A stretch of DNA of 64,000 nucleotides from Streptomyces taklimakanensis (GCF_009709575.1 NZ_WIXO01000001.1:2854001-2918000); one strand, 5' to 3'; counted from the stretch's first letter, positions 23,029 through 32,387 are shown. Notes: generated by a model from the letters alone, not told the origin. Translations and numbers: made by a program.

Positions 23029-23985
23029 TCACAGACGGTCGGCCGGGACGCGCCCCAACCGCCCCGCCTTGAAGTCCTCGAACGCCTGCACCAGCTCGGC
23101 GTGGCTGTTCATCACGAACGGACCGTAGTGGGCCACCGGCTCGCGGATGGGACGCCCGCCCAACAGGACGACCTCCAGGTCCGGGGTGTGGGAGTCCTGC
23201 CTCGCGTCCGCGCGGACGGTCAGCGAGGAGCCGGGGCCGTAGACCGCCGCCTGGCCCAGCTCGATCGGCCGGCGGTCGGTGCCCACCGTCCCCCGACCCG
23301 CGAGCACGTAGGCGAGGGCGTTGAAGTCCTCGCGCCAGGGGAGGGTGAGCTCGGCCCCGGGGCCGACCGTCGCGTGGATCATGGTGATCGGGGTGTGGGT
23401 GACGCCCGGACCCCGGTGGCCCGCCAGGTCGCCGGCGATCAGCCGCAGCAGCGCGCCGCCGTCGGCGGAGGCGAGCAGCTTCACCTGCCCACCGCCGATG
23501 TCCTGGTAGCGCGGGGGGCTCATCTTGTCCTTGGCCGGGAGGTTCACCCACAGCTGGAGCCCGTGGAAGAGGCCGCCGCTGACGACCAGCTCCTCCGGGG
23601 GCGCCTCGATGTGCAGCAGGCCGCTCCCGGCGGTCATCCACTGGGTGTCGCCGTCGTTGATGACGCCGCCGCCCCCCGCGGAGTCCCGGTGGACGAATGA
23701 GCCGTCGATCAGGTAGGTGACGGTCTCGAAGCCGCGGTGCGGGTGCCAGGGCGTCCCCTTCGGCTCGCCGGGCGCGTACTCCACCTCACCCATCTGGTCC
23801 ATCATGATGAACGGGTCGAGGTGGCGGTGGTCGATGCCCGCGAAGGCGCGGCGGACGGGGAAGCCCTCGCCCTCGAAGCCCTTGGGGGCGGTGGTCACCG
23901 TCAGGACGGGCCGGGCCGCGGCCCGCTCGGCGGGGACGTCGACGCGGGGGAGCGCGAGTGGGTTCTCGGCGGTGATGGCGGGCAA
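23029..23985 (-). CDS. Pirin family protein
   Basis: The 318-residue protein is a bicupin of the pirin family. The N-terminal pirin domain carries the metal ligands in DHRHLDPFIMMDQMG, WHPHRGFETVTYLIDGSFVH and the downstream GLLHIEAPP; the C-terminal pirin_C domain runs from about residue 190. Bacterial pirins act as quercetinases or as redox-responsive regulators of central metabolism. The TTG at 23985 (LPAITAENPLALPRV) is preferred because GAGGAGG precedes it and family members begin at this point; an ATG 54 bp upstream lies within the promoter-like repeat. Confidence 0.92.
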   Translation of the reverse strand: MPAITAENPLALPRVDVPAERAAARPVLTVTTAPKGFEGEGFPVRRAFAGIDHRHLDPFIMMDQMGEVEYAPGEPKGTPWHPHRGFETVTYLIDGSFVHRDSAGGGGVINDGDTQWMTAGSGLLHIEAPPEELVVSGGLFHGLQLWVNLPAKDKMSPPRYQDIGGGQVKLLASADGGALLRLIAGDLAGHRGPGVTHTPITMIHATVGPGAELTLPWREDFNALAYVLAGRGTVGTDRRPIELGQAAVYGPGSSLTVRADARQDSHTPDLEVVLLGGRPIREPVAHYGPFVMNSHAELVQAFEDFKAGRLGRVPADRL

Positions 23986-24024
23986 GGAGGGCCTCCTCGG
24001 GACAGCGTGGAGAACCCAGAGTAT

Positions 24025-24037
24025 TTCAACGTTCAAC
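24025..24037. promoter_or_regulatory. TTCAAC direct repeat in the pirin promoter
   Basis: TTCAAC-G-TTCAAC sits in a short A+T-rich island 40 bp upstream of the pirin TTG. It resembles half-sites bound by MarR-type regulators, which often control pirin genes, but no regulator is adjacent. Confidence 0.35.
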
Positions 24038-24099
24038 ATAAATCCAGGGCGAGCCGACCGGACGGCGGCCCGTCCCGCGCCCGCGCCGCCCCGGCCGCC

Positions 24100-24633
24100 T
24101 CAGCCGTACATCCGGCGCATCGCGAAGTCGACCATCTCCTCCACCGCCTTGGCGTCGAAGACGATCCGGTGGTCGCCCTCCATGTCCAGCACGAAGCCGT
24201 AGCCCGACGGCAGCAGGTCGAGCACCTCGGCACCGGTGATCACGAAGTACTTGGACTCCTTGCCCGCGTACGCGCGCAGCTCCTTGAGCGTGGTGAACAT
24301 CGGGATCACCGGCTGCTGGGTGTTGTGCAGCGCCAGGAACCCCGGGGTGTCACCGCGCGGGCAGTACACCTTCGAGGTGGCGAAGATCGCCTGGAAGTCC
24401 TCGGGGGTCATCACCCCGGTGGTGAAGGCGCGCACGGCCTCGGCCAGGGACGGCGGCGACGGCTCCGGGTAGTGCTGCTGGTGCTGCTGCTGCCGGCCGT
24501 AACCGGGCGGCGGCTGGGAGGCGTAGTGCTGCTGTCCCGCGTGCCCGCCGTGGGCCCCGTGTCCGGGGTGCCCCGCATGACCGCCGTGACCGGCGTGCTG
24601 CCCCGCGTTCCCGGTCTGGTCGTAGCCGTACAT
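24100..24633 (-). CDS. SseB-domain protein with His/Gly/Gln-rich N-terminus
   Basis: The 177-residue protein has a low-complexity first third with repeated GH/HAG units (GHGGHAGHPGHGAHGGHAG) and a QQQHQQH run, then an SseB N-terminal domain (about residues 65-175: VYCPRGDTPGFLALHNTQQP, VIPMFTTLKELRAYAG, then GFVLDMEGDHRIVFD). SseB-type domains are of unclear function in actinobacteria and are often linked to type VII secretion or stress enhancement. The His-rich part could bind metal (inference). The ATG at 24633 is the first start of the recognised frame. Confidence 0.82.
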   Translation of the reverse strand: MYGYDQTGNAGQHAGHGGHAGHPGHGAHGGHAGQQHYASQPPPGYGRQQQHQQHYPEPSPPSLAEAVRAFTTGVMTPEDFQAIFATSKVYCPRGDTPGFLALHNTQQPVIPMFTTLKELRAYAGKESKYFVITGAEVLDLLPSGYGFVLDMEGDHRIVFDAKAVEEMVDFAMRRMYG

Positions 24634-24752
24634 GGGGGCAAGCCTACCGAGTTGGGGGCGGGCCGCGTCCCGCGAACGGGCCCGCGGGGGCCCTCCGGAG
24701 CGGACGCGCCCCGAAGGACCTGGGGGCTCCGTCACAGTCGGGCGGATCGGGG

Positions 24753-24779
24753 TTGATTCTTATTACCGACGGGTAGCAT
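24753..24779 (+). promoter_or_regulatory. Promoter/operator region of the acyl-CoA dehydrogenase gene
   Basis: TTGATT (24753-24758) and TAGCAT (24774-24779) could be -35 and -10 boxes with a short 15-base spacer. Between and over them lies the inverted repeat TACC-GACG-GGTA (24764-24775), a form seen in regulators of lipid metabolism. Which protein binds is unknown. Confidence 0.45.
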
Positions 24780-24846
24780 GATGAGAGCTACTTTCCGGTA
24801 CGCGTATGCGAGGACTCTCCTCCCTATCCACTACGGAGCCGTCGCC

Positions 24847-26673
24847 ATGGGGCACTACAAGTCGAATCTCCGCGACATCGAGTTCAACCTCTTCGAGGTG
24901 CTCGGCCGCGACACGGTGTACGGCACCGGCCCGTTCGCGGAGATGGACGTCGAGACCGCCAAGAGCGTCCTGTCCGAGGTCGCCCGCCTGTCCGAGAACG
25001 AGCTGGCCGCCTCCTTCGAGGACGCCGACCGCAACCCGCCGGTGTTCGACCCGGAGACCAACACCGCGCCGGTCCCGGAGTCCTTCAAGCGGAGCTACCA
25101 GGCCTACATGGACGCCGAGTGGTGGCGCCTGGGCATCCCGGAGGCCATCGGCGGCACCAACGCCCCGCGCTCCCTGCTGTGGGCCTTCGCCGAGACCATC
25201 CTGGGCTCCAACCCGGCCGTGTGGATGTACGCCTCCGGCCCGGCCTTCGCGGGCGTCCTGCACGAGGAGGGCACCGAGGAGCAGCACAAGATCGCCCAGC
25301 TGATGGTGGACCGGCAGTGGGGCTCCACCATGGTGCTGACCGAGCCGGACGCGGGCTCCGACGTGGGCGCCGGCCGCACCAAGGCGATCCGGCAGGAGGA
25401 CGGCTCCTGGCACATCGAGGGCGTCAAGCGCTTCATCACCTCGGGCGAGCACGACATGTCCGAGAACATCGTCCACTTCGTCCTCGCCCGCCCCGAGGGC
25501 CACGGCCCGGGCACCAAGGGCCTGTCCCTGTTCATCGTCCCCAAGTACGACTTCGACTGGTCCACCGGTGAGCTCGGCGAGCGCAACGGCGTCTACGCCA
25601 CCAACGTCGAGCACAAGATGGGCCTGCGCGTCTCCAACACCTGCGAGATGACCTTCGGCGCCAACCGCCCCGCCAAGGGCTGGCTGCTGGGCGAGAAGCA
25701 CGACGGCATCCGCCAGATGTTCAAGATCATCGAGTTCGCGCGGATGATGGTCGGCACGAAGGCCATCGCCACCCTGTCCACCGGCTACCTCAACGCCCTG
25801 GAGTACGCCAAGGAGCGCGTCCAGGGCGCCGACCTGGCCCGGTTCACGGACAAGACCGCCCCGCGCGTCACCATCACCCACCACCCCGACGTGCGCCGCT
25901 CGCTGATGACGCAGAAGGCGTACGCCGAGGGCATGCGCTCCCTGGTGCTCTACACCGCCGCCGTCCAGGACGAGGTACAGGTCAAGGAGGCCAACGGCGA
26001 GGACGCCTCCGCCGCCAAGCGCCTGAACGACCTGCTGCTGCCGATCGTCAAGGGCTACGGCTCGGAGAAGTCCTACGAGCAGCTCGCCCAGTCGCTGCAG
26101 ACCTTCGGCGGCTCCGGCTACCTCCAGGAGTACCCGGTCGAGCAGTACATCCGGGACGCCAAGATCGACACCCTCTACGAGGGCACCACGGCGATCCAGG
26201 GCCAGGACTACTTCTTCCGCAAGATCGTCCGCGACCAGGGCCAGGCGATGACCGCCCTGTCCGAGGAGATCAAGAAGTTCCTGGCCGAGGCCGCCGGAGG
26301 CGAGGAACTGGCCGAGGCCCGCGAGCAGCTCGCCAAGGCCGCGGGCGACCTGGAGGCCATCGTCGGCACCATGCTGACCGACCTGGCCGCCACCGAGAAG
26401 GACGTCAAGTCCATCTACAAGGTCGGCCTGAACACCACCCGCCTGCTGATGGCCTCCGGTGACGTCGTCGTCGGCTACCTGCTGCTGAAGGGCGCGGCCG
26501 TGGCCGCCGACAAGCTGCCGGGCGCCGCCGCCAAGGACAAGTCCTTCTACGAGGGCAAGATCGCCGCCGCGAAGTTCTTCGCGGCGAACATCCTGCCGGA
26601 CGTCGGGACGCAGCGCCGGATCGCCGAGGCCACCGACCTCTCCGTGATGGAGCTGGACGAGGCCGCGTTCTGA
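24847..26673 (+). CDS. Acyl-CoA dehydrogenase (long form)
   Basis: The 608-residue flavoprotein oxidises acyl-CoA to enoyl-CoA in beta-oxidation. It is of the long ACAD type, with an N-terminal ACAD_N segment ([17 protein letters not shown]), the FAD-binding middle ([17 protein letters not shown] and [13 protein letters not shown]), the catalytic-base motif [20 protein letters not shown] near residue 455 and an extra C-terminal helical domain absent from 380-residue enzymes. It resembles FadE5-like enzymes. ATG at 24847 is preferred because family members begin MGHYKSN; an upstream in-frame ATG at 24778 overlaps the promoter. Confidence 0.93.
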   Translation: MGHYKSNLRDIEFNLFEVLGRDTVYGTGPFAEMDVETAKSVLSEVARLSENELAASFEDADRNPPVFDPETNTAPVPESFKRSYQAYMDAEWWRLGIPEAIGGTNAPRSLLWAFAETILGSNPAVWMYASGPAFAGVLHEEGTEEQHKIAQLMVDRQWGSTMVLTEPDAGSDVGAGRTKAIRQEDGSWHIEGVKRFITSGEHDMSENIVHFVLARPEGHGPGTKGLSLFIVPKYDFDWSTGELGERNGVYATNVEHKMGLRVSNTCEMTFGANRPAKGWLLGEKHDGIRQMFKIIEFARMMVGTKAIATLSTGYLNALEYAKERVQGADLARFTDKTAPRVTITHHPDVRRSLMTQKAYAEGMRSLVLYTAAVQDEVQVKEANGEDASAAKRLNDLLLPIVKGYGSEKSYEQLAQSLQTFGGSGYLQEYPVEQYIRDAKIDTLYEGTTAIQGQDYFFRKIVRDQGQAMTALSEEIKKFLAEAAGGEELAEAREQLAKAAGDLEAIVGTMLTDLAATEKDVKSIYKVGLNTTRLLMASGDVVVGYLLLKGAAVAADKLPGAAAKDKSFYEGKIAAAKFFAANILPDVGTQRRIAEATDLSVMELDEAAF

Positions 26674-26792
26674 CGGACGCCTCCGGCGGACGCGTCCGAG
26701 CCGCCGGGGGCGGGACGCGCGCACCACGGGTCAGGGGCCCCGTTCCCAGGTCAGGGGGGAGCGGGGCCCCCTCGCGTTCGTATGCTGGACAC

Positions 26793-28097
26793 ATGAGCAA
26801 CCCCAGCCGCTTCGACCGTGGCCACACCGACGACCTGGCGTCCTTCCTCCGCTCGTCCCCGACCCCCTACCACGCGGTCGCGAACGCCGCGGAACGGCTG
26901 GAGAAGGCGGGCTTCCGCCGGCTGTCGGAAACAGACGTCTGGGAGGGCGGCAGCGGCGGTCGGTACGTGCTGCGCGGTGGCGCGATCATCGCCTGGTACG
27001 TGCCGGAGAGCGCCGGTGCGGCCACCCCCTTCCGGATCGTCGGCGCCCACACCGACTCCCCCAACCTGCGCGTCAAGCCCCTCCCCGACACCGGCGCGTC
27101 CGGCTGGCGGCAGGTCGCCGTGGAGATCTACGGCGGCACCCTGCTCAACACCTGGCTCGACCGCGACCTGGGACTGGCCGGACGGCTGGCACTGCGCGAC
27201 GGCTCCACCCGTCTGGTCAACGTCGACCGGCCGCTGCTGCGCGTCCCGCAGCTCGCCATCCACCTGGACCGGCAGGCCAACGACGGCCTCAAGCTGGACC
27301 GTCAGCGCCACATGACGCCGATCTGGGGCCTGGGCGAACCGCGCGAGGGCGACCTCGTCGACTTCCTCGCGGGCGAGGCCGGACTGACCGCCTCCGACGT
27401 CATCGGCTGGGACCTGATGGTCCACAGCGTCGAGCCGCCCGCCTACCTCGGCCGCGACCGCGAACTGCTGGCCGGACCACGCATGGACAACCTGCTCTCC
27501 GTCCACGCGGGCGTGGCCGCGCTCGTCGCCGCGGCCGAACACGACCGGGAGCGGGGCGGCGAACTGCCCCACGTGCCGGTGCTGGCCGCCTTCGACCACG
27601 AGGAGAACGGCAGCCAGTCCGACACCGGCGCCGACGGCCCGCTGCTGGGCAACGTGCTGGAGCGCTCCGTCCTCGCGCGCGGCGGCGGCCACGAGGACCG
27701 CGCCCGCGCGTACGCCGGGACGGTCTGCCTGTCGTCGGACACCGGCCACGCCGTCCACCCCAACTACTCCGAGCGGCACGAGCCGGGCCACCACCCGCTG
27801 CCCAACGGCGGACCGATCCTCAAGGTCAACGTCAACCAGCGGTACGCCACCGACGGCACCGGCCGCGCGGTCTTCGCGACGGCCTGCGAGCGGGCCGGGG
27901 TGCCGTGGCAGACGTTCGTCTCCAACAACGCGGTGCCCTGCGGAACGACGATCGGCCCCATCACCGCGGCGCGGCACGGCATCGCCACGGTGGACATCGG
28001 CGTGGCGATCCTGTCGATGCACTCCGCCCGCGAACTGTGCGGCGCCGACGACCCGTTCCTGCTGGCGAACGCCCTGACGGCCTTTCTGGAGGGGTGA
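26793..28097 (+). CDS. apeB: M18-family aminopeptidase
   Basis: The 434-residue protein is a cytosolic zinc aminopeptidase of family M18 that removes acidic or neutral N-terminal residues. The metal-binding and catalytic motifs are VGAHTDSPNLRVKP (first His/Asp), FDHEENGSQSDTGADGP (Glu-Glu pair) and the C-terminal SMHSARELCGADD (last His). Length agrees with bacterial ApeB proteins, which assemble as tetrahedral dodecamers. It is 119 bp after the acyl-CoA dehydrogenase and may be read from its own promoter. Confidence 0.94.
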   Translation: MSNPSRFDRGHTDDLASFLRSSPTPYHAVANAAERLEKAGFRRLSETDVWEGGSGGRYVLRGGAIIAWYVPESAGAATPFRIVGAHTDSPNLRVKPLPDTGASGWRQVAVEIYGGTLLNTWLDRDLGLAGRLALRDGSTRLVNVDRPLLRVPQLAIHLDRQANDGLKLDRQRHMTPIWGLGEPREGDLVDFLAGEAGLTASDVIGWDLMVHSVEPPAYLGRDRELLAGPRMDNLLSVHAGVAALVAAAEHDRERGGELPHVPVLAAFDHEENGSQSDTGADGPLLGNVLERSVLARGGGHEDRARAYAGTVCLSSDTGHAVHPNYSERHEPGHHPLPNGGPILKVNVNQRYATDGTGRAVFATACERAGVPWQTFVSNNAVPCGTTIGPITAARHGIATVDIGVAILSMHSARELCGADDPFLLANALTAFLEG

Positions 28098-28296
28098 GAC
28101 GCCCGGGTTTCCGCCCCGACGGCCCGTCAAGGACGCCGCCCGGCGAGCCCGTCGGCCGGCCCGTCCGCCCCTCCACCCGGCCCCCCGCGCGGCCCGTGCC
28201 CGCGACCCCCGCGGTCACGAGCCGCATGTGCGGGGGAGCCGGGGGTAGGCGGTTGGTTGAACGAGCCCTCAACCAGCCGGACGGAGGCGGTTATTC

Positions 28297-28527
28297 ATGG
28301 GCATGGCACTGACCATCGTACTGATCGCGGTGGGCGCGATCCTGACCTTCGGGGTCAGTTGGGACATCTCCGGGGTCAACCTCGATGTGATCGGCCTGAT
28401 CCTGATGGCGGTCGGCTTCATCGGGCTGGCGTCGTACGTGAGCATCTTCAAGCGCCGCCGTGTGCAGCCCCCGAGCCCGGCCGCACCGGTCGTCGAGGAG
28501 AACCACCGCCACCAGTGGCGTGCCTGA
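28297..28527 (+). CDS. DUF6458-type small membrane protein
   Basis: This 76-residue protein has two transmembrane helices (MALTIVLIAVGAILTFGVSW and LDVIGLILMAVGFIGLASYV) joined by the short DISGVN loop, and a basic then disordered tail ending HRHQWRA. The layout matches the DUF6458 family of actinobacterial membrane proteins with unknown function. GGAGG lies 9 bases upstream of the first ATG. Confidence 0.85.
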   Translation: MGMALTIVLIAVGAILTFGVSWDISGVNLDVIGLILMAVGFIGLASYVSIFKRRRVQPPSPAAPVVEENHRHQWRA

Positions 28528-28611
28528 CGGCGCGCGGCGGCGTCGGCGGGGAGGCCGGGAGGTCGGGAGGCCGACGGGGACATCGGCGGGAACGTCGGCG
28601 GAAGAGCGTCC

Positions 28612-28648
28612 GCGCGGCCCGGTCCGGGAACGCCGGACCGGGCCGCGC
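28612..28648. terminator. Bidirectional terminator, perfect 16-bp stem
   Basis: GCGCGGCCCGGTCCGG (28612-28627) and CCGGACCGGGCCGCGC (28633-28648) are separated by GAACG. It lies between the convergent DUF6458 gene and hydrolase gene. Confidence 0.82.
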
Positions 28649-28668
28649 CGCGTCTTCGGCCGGACGGC

Positions 28669-29535
28669 TCAGCCGGCGGACCGGGCCGTGAGCGCGGCGA
28701 GTTCACCGAGGAGCCGGGCCGCCGGCACCGGATCGACCAGCCACTTCAGGTGGCTGCCCGCCAGGGTGCGGACGTCGTACGGGTTGTCCGGCGTCAGCGC
28801 GTCGCCCTCGCGGATCAACCGGTCCTGCAGGGCGAGCGGCATGCTCGCGTCGTCGGCCAGCCGCACGAAGGTCCTCGGGACACGACCCCAGGTCGCGGCC
28901 TGCGCCCGATCGGCACAGGTACCGGCGTCCAGACCCTCGTCGGGCTGGAAGGTGCCCAGGAACGCCAGGAACTCGTCGTCGGTGCCGTCGGCGAGGAAGG
29001 CCGCCTTCAGCGCGGCGAGGGCGTCCGGGTCCGCGGTGCGGAAGTTCACGCGCAGCAGGCCGAGTTCGGCGGGGTTCCCGACCATCGCCGGGCCCAGGGA
29101 GGCGGTGTCCACCTCGGCCATCTCCGGCTCGGCGTAGTAGTCGCCCACGTCGAGGGCGACCGGGCACCAGGCCGCGACGTAGACGAGGCGGTCGATCAGG
29201 TCCGGCCGCGCGTTGGCCGCGGCCGTGGCCGTGACGCCGCCGCGGCTGTGGGCGACGAGGATCACCGGCCCGTTCTCCCCGGCCCGTTCCAGGACCCCGA
29301 TCAGGTGCGCGACGTTGTCGGCGAGCGTGACGCCCCTGATCGAGCCGGGCGCGGCGGCGAGCCCGTCGAGGTCCTGCGGTGCCTGGTAGGCGCGCGGGTA
29401 GGTGGCCCCGAATCCGTGGCCCGGGAGGTCGACGGCGGCCGACCGGTGCCCGAGGAGGGCGAGTTCGGCCTGGAGCGGCGCGAAGGAGAAGGAGTTCGCG
29501 AAGGCTCCGTGCACCAGTACGAACGTCGGTCGCAT
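28669..29535 (-). CDS. Alpha/beta-fold hydrolase
   Basis: The 288-residue protein begins MRPTFVLVHGAFANSFSFAP and has the nucleophile elbow VAHSRGGVTAT (Ser near residue 105) and a C-terminal His in LAGSHLKWLVDP. The HGAF oxyanion start and HSRGG elbow resemble methylesterase or salicylate-esterase-like hydrolases. The acid residue is less clear. Substrate unknown. The ATG at 29535 starts directly at the first beta strand, so there is no signal peptide and the enzyme is cytoplasmic. Confidence 0.88.
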   Translation of the reverse strand: MRPTFVLVHGAFANSFSFAPLQAELALLGHRSAAVDLPGHGFGATYPRAYQAPQDLDGLAAAPGSIRGVTLADNVAHLIGVLERAGENGPVILVAHSRGGVTATAAANARPDLIDRLVYVAAWCPVALDVGDYYAEPEMAEVDTASLGPAMVGNPAELGLLRVNFRTADPDALAALKAAFLADGTDDEFLAFLGTFQPDEGLDAGTCADRAQAATWGRVPRTFVRLADDASMPLALQDRLIREGDALTPDNPYDVRTLAGSHLKWLVDPVPAARLLGELAALTARSAG

Positions 29536-29752
29536 GGGTCTGCTCGCTTTCCGGTCCGTGTGGCGTCGGCGGTACGCGCGTCCGGAGAGCGGGCCGTCGT
29601 CCCGCGCACCATCCACCGCGGGAAAGCGATCGTGCGCGGTGGGCACCACGTGCCCGAGCGCGGAGTTCCGATCGACGGGTGACGCGGTGGGGCGCCCGGT
29701 CTCCGACCGGGCACCCTACTGGCCGGAAGACCGCCGTCACCAGGTGTTTTCC

Positions 29753-29805
29753 GGCGGGCGGGAAGCCCGCCCCCGGTCCGGCGGAGGAGATCACCGCCGG
29801 ACCGG
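29753..29805 (-). terminator. Two consecutive hairpins downstream of the NHL-thioredoxin gene
   Basis: GGCGGGC-GGGAA-GCCCGCC (29753-29771) is followed by CCGGTCCGGCGG (29773-29784) pairing with CCGCCGGACCGG (29794-29805) across 9 bases. They end the DoxX/NHL operon on the minus strand. The remaining bases up to the hydrolase start at 29535 show nothing else clear. Confidence 0.65.
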
Positions 29806-29831
29806 ACAGGCGCCGCCCCGCACCGCGGGCG

Positions 29832-31718
29832 CTACGCCCGGTCGTCCATCCCCGCCAGCACCAGCGGCAGCCGGGAGGCCCCGTCCCGGGTGACGCGCAC
29901 CGGAACGCCCCAGTCCTGCTGGTGGACGTGGCAGGCCGGGTACTCCGTGGCCGGGTCGTCGTCACAGGAGGCAGCCATCGCCGAGACGTGCAGCACGCCC
30001 TCGGTGACGCCGTCGGCGAGGGTCACCTCCCGCGTCAGGTCCGTGCCCTGGCCGGCGCCGTCCGCCAGCAGCTCCGGCGGGGTGGCGTCGACCAGCAGCC
30101 GGGTGGAGGGTCCGTAGCGCTCGTCCAGCTTCTGTCCGGGCGGGGCCTGGAAGACCACGTCCAGCCGGAGCCTGCCCGGCGCCACCTCGGTGGCCTCGCG
30201 CCGCGTGCGGTGGGCGACCGCCTCGACGCGCACGGCCTCCTCCGGCAGCCGCAGCCGGGTCAGCCGGTGGCGGGCGGACTCCACCACCACGATGTCGTCG
30301 GAGCCGTCCCCGGGGAGCACGGCGTCGGACGGCTCGCGCAGGTCCGTGGCGAGGGTGGTGACCTCGTTCGTGGCCGGGTCGTAGCGGCGCAGGGCGTGGT
30401 TGTAGGTGTCGCACACCGCCACCGAGCCGTCGGGCAGGGCGGTGACGCCCAGCGGGTGCTGGAGCAGTGCCCGGTCGGCGGTGCCGTCGCGGTGGCCGAA
30501 GTCGAACAGACCGGTGCCGACGGCCGTGCGGACGACGAACCCGGTGCCGTCCCCGGAGCCGTCGCCGGCGCGCTCGACCCACCGCAGGGCGGACGTCTCG
30601 GAGTCGGCCACCCACAGCCGCTCCCCGGCCGCCGCGAGCCCGGAGGGCTGCGCGAACCACGCCCGCTCCGCCGGACCGTCGACCAGCCCCTCGTTGGTGG
30701 TGCCCGCCGCGACGGCCACCGTGCCCGTCCGGGGGTCGTACGCCCACAGCTGGTGGACCCCGGCCATCGCGACCCAGAGCCGCCCCTCCCACCAGGCCAC
30801 GTCCCACGGCGAGGAGAGGTCCACCTCGCGCGCCGGGCCCGCGGAGGGCGAGCCCTGCCACCACTGGCGGCCGGTCCCGGCGAGCGTGGTGACCTCACCG
30901 GTGGCCGGGTCCCAGGCCCGCAGCGCGTGGTTGACGGTGTCGGCCACCGCCACCGTTCCGTCGGGCAGCGTCGCCAGGCCCTGCGGCTCGCCGAACCGCG
31001 CCCGCTCCGCCGGACCGTCGACCAGCCCGCGCTCCCCGTCGCCGACGCGCCGCACGACGGTCTCCCCGTCCGGTTCCAGCTCCACCAACTGGTGCCGGGT
31101 GGTGTCGCTGACCAGGAGGTTGCCCGAGGGCAGGACGATCGCCTTGCCGGGGAAGCGCAGGTCGGTCGGCTCCGGCTCCGGCGGCACGTAGGGACCGTCA
31201 CCGCGCCGCAGGGTGCCCTTGGCGGCGTGCTCGGCCTCCAGCTCCGCCACCAGCTTCTCGATGGCGTGGACGTGCCCCTCGCCCGCGTGCTGGGCGACGA
31301 CGTAGCCCTCCGGGTCGATGACGACGAGCGTGGGCCAGGCGCGCACCGCGTACTGCTTCCAGGTCGCCAGCTCGGGGTCGTCCAGGACGGGGTGGTGCAC
31401 CCCGTAGCGCTCGACGGCGTCGACGACGGCCCGGTGCTCGGCCTCGTGGACGAACTTCGGCGAGTGGACGCCGATCACCACCACGGTGTCGCGGTGCTTC
31501 TCCTCCAGCTCGCGCAGCTCGTCCAGGACGTGCAGGCAGTTGATGCAGCAGAAGGTCCAGAAGTCCAGGATCACGATGCTGCCCCGGAGGTCCGCGAGGG
31601 TCGGCTCCCGGTCGCCGGTGTTGAGCCAGCCGCCCTTGCCGATCAGCTCGGGGGCGCGGACGCGGGCCCGTCGGGGGGCCGGGGCGGCAGAGGCGGAGGC
31701 GGGGGGCGGAACGTTCAT
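29832..31718 (-). CDS. Thioredoxin-fold protein with NHL repeat propeller
   Basis: The 628-residue protein has an N-terminal thioredoxin-like (TlpA/AhpC-type) domain, about residues 25-165, with the motif FWTFCCINCLHVLDEL, where CCINC holds the redox cysteines. It is followed by an NHL six-bladed beta-propeller (about 185-480; repeated blades such as FGEPQGLATLPDGTVAVADT and LQHPLGVTALPDGSVAVCDT) and a C-terminal beta domain. This is the bacterial NHLRC2-like architecture. No signal peptide is seen, so it is probably cytosolic. It follows the DoxX gene by 13 bp, so both share one transcript; DoxX plus thioredoxin suggests oxidative or thiol stress. Confidence 0.92.
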   Translation of the reverse strand: MNVPPPASASAAPAPRRARVRAPELIGKGGWLNTGDREPTLADLRGSIVILDFWTFCCINCLHVLDELRELEEKHRDTVVVIGVHSPKFVHEAEHRAVVDAVERYGVHHPVLDDPELATWKQYAVRAWPTLVVIDPEGYVVAQHAGEGHVHAIEKLVAELEAEHAAKGTLRRGDGPYVPPEPEPTDLRFPGKAIVLPSGNLLVSDTTRHQLVELEPDGETVVRRVGDGERGLVDGPAERARFGEPQGLATLPDGTVAVADTVNHALRAWDPATGEVTTLAGTGRQWWQGSPSAGPAREVDLSSPWDVAWWEGRLWVAMAGVHQLWAYDPRTGTVAVAAGTTNEGLVDGPAERAWFAQPSGLAAAGERLWVADSETSALRWVERAGDGSGDGTGFVVRTAVGTGLFDFGHRDGTADRALLQHPLGVTALPDGSVAVCDTYNHALRRYDPATNEVTTLATDLREPSDAVLPGDGSDDIVVVESARHRLTRLRLPEEAVRVEAVAHRTRREATEVAPGRLRLDVVFQAPPGQKLDERYGPSTRLLVDATPPELLADGAGQGTDLTREVTLADGVTEGVLHVSAMAASCDDDPATEYPACHVHQQDWGVPVRVTRDGASRLPLVLAGMDDRA

Positions 31719-31731
31719 GTCCTCCAGTGTG

Positions 31732-32226
31732 TCAAGACCGCGGACGATCTCCCGCCCGGCCCTCCCCGCGCCCCGCGCGGAGGGCCTCCAGCGACCAGCG
31801 CCCCGGCCCGACGGCGGCGATCAGCAGGAACGACCAGCAGAACACCGCCGCCGCCTCGCCCCCGTTCTCGATGGGGAGCAGCCCCCTGGGCTGGTGGACG
31901 ACGAAGTACGCGTAGGCCATCGATCCCGAGCAGAGGACGGCGGCGGTCCGGGCGCCGTACCCGACCGCCACCAGCGTCCCGCCGACGAGCTGGACGACGG
32001 CCGCCCACCAGCTCGGCCACTGGCCGACGTCCGGGGCGTCCCCGCCGCGCGGGTCGCCGGGCACGCCGAACAGGGTGTCGACGCCGTGACAGGCGAAGAG
32101 CAGGCCGATGACGACGCGGAAGAGCGCCGTGACGTACTCCCGGACCTCCGCCGGCAGGCGGGCGGGGAGCACGGGGGGCACGAGCGGCGCGGGCGAGGTG
32201 GGGGACGTGTCGGTGTTCTTCCGCAT
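31732..32226 (-). CDS. DoxX family membrane protein
   Basis: The 164-residue protein has a proline-rich cytoplasmic start and four transmembrane helices: ALFRVVIGLLFACHGVDTLF, AAVVQLVGGTLVAVGYG, AAVLCSGSMAYAYFVVH and AAAVFCWSFLLIAAVG. These match the DoxX/SURF4-like fold. DoxX proteins are implicated in membrane-associated thiol and redox homeostasis. It is the first gene of a two-gene operon with the NHL-thioredoxin protein and is preceded by a promoter overlapped by two DasR-like sites. Confidence 0.9.
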   Translation of the reverse strand: MRKNTDTSPTSPAPLVPPVLPARLPAEVREYVTALFRVVIGLLFACHGVDTLFGVPGDPRGGDAPDVGQWPSWWAAVVQLVGGTLVAVGYGARTAAVLCSGSMAYAYFVVHQPRGLLPIENGGEAAAVFCWSFLLIAAVGPGRWSLEALRAGRGEGRAGDRPRS

Positions 32227-32293
32227 GGGTGCTCCTGGGGTGGGGGCCGACGAGCCTTACGGACGGGCGTGCGACGCGCGACACAGGGCGCCT

Positions 32294-32344
32294 TGGTCTA
32301 GACCTAACGCACCGTAGCGACGCGCCGATTACATGTCTAGACCA
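32294..32344 (-). promoter_or_regulatory. DoxX operon promoter flanked by two DasR-like (dre) operators
   Basis: Site 1 TGGTCTAGACCT (32294-32305) matches 11 of 12 bases, and site 2 ATGTCTAGACCA (32333-32344) 10 of 12, of the dre core TGGTCTAGACCA known for the GlcNAc-responsive GntR-type repressor DasR. On the minus strand, TAGACA (32339-32334), 17 bases and TACGGT (32316-32311) form a plausible promoter. Site 2 covers the -35 box and site 1 the start site. Binding is inferred. Confidence 0.65.
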
Positions 32345-32387
32345 TTCGCGAGCGGGTTCCCGCACCCCGCCCCGGAGGCCGGACCGC

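Noticed and set aside
20447..23128. An 893-residue frame overlapping the SpoIIE-type gene in another frame
   Set aside because: It is Arg/Pro-rich and has no recognisable domain; the 20661 frame contains four.
24763..26727. A 654-residue antisense frame opposite the acyl-CoA dehydrogenase
   Set aside because: Repetitive Gly/Val/Leu/Gln content and no motif; the plus strand is a complete enzyme.
29379..32111. A 910-residue plus-strand frame opposite the NHL-thioredoxin gene
   Set aside because: Low-complexity translation; the minus strand has the CCINC motif and propeller blades.
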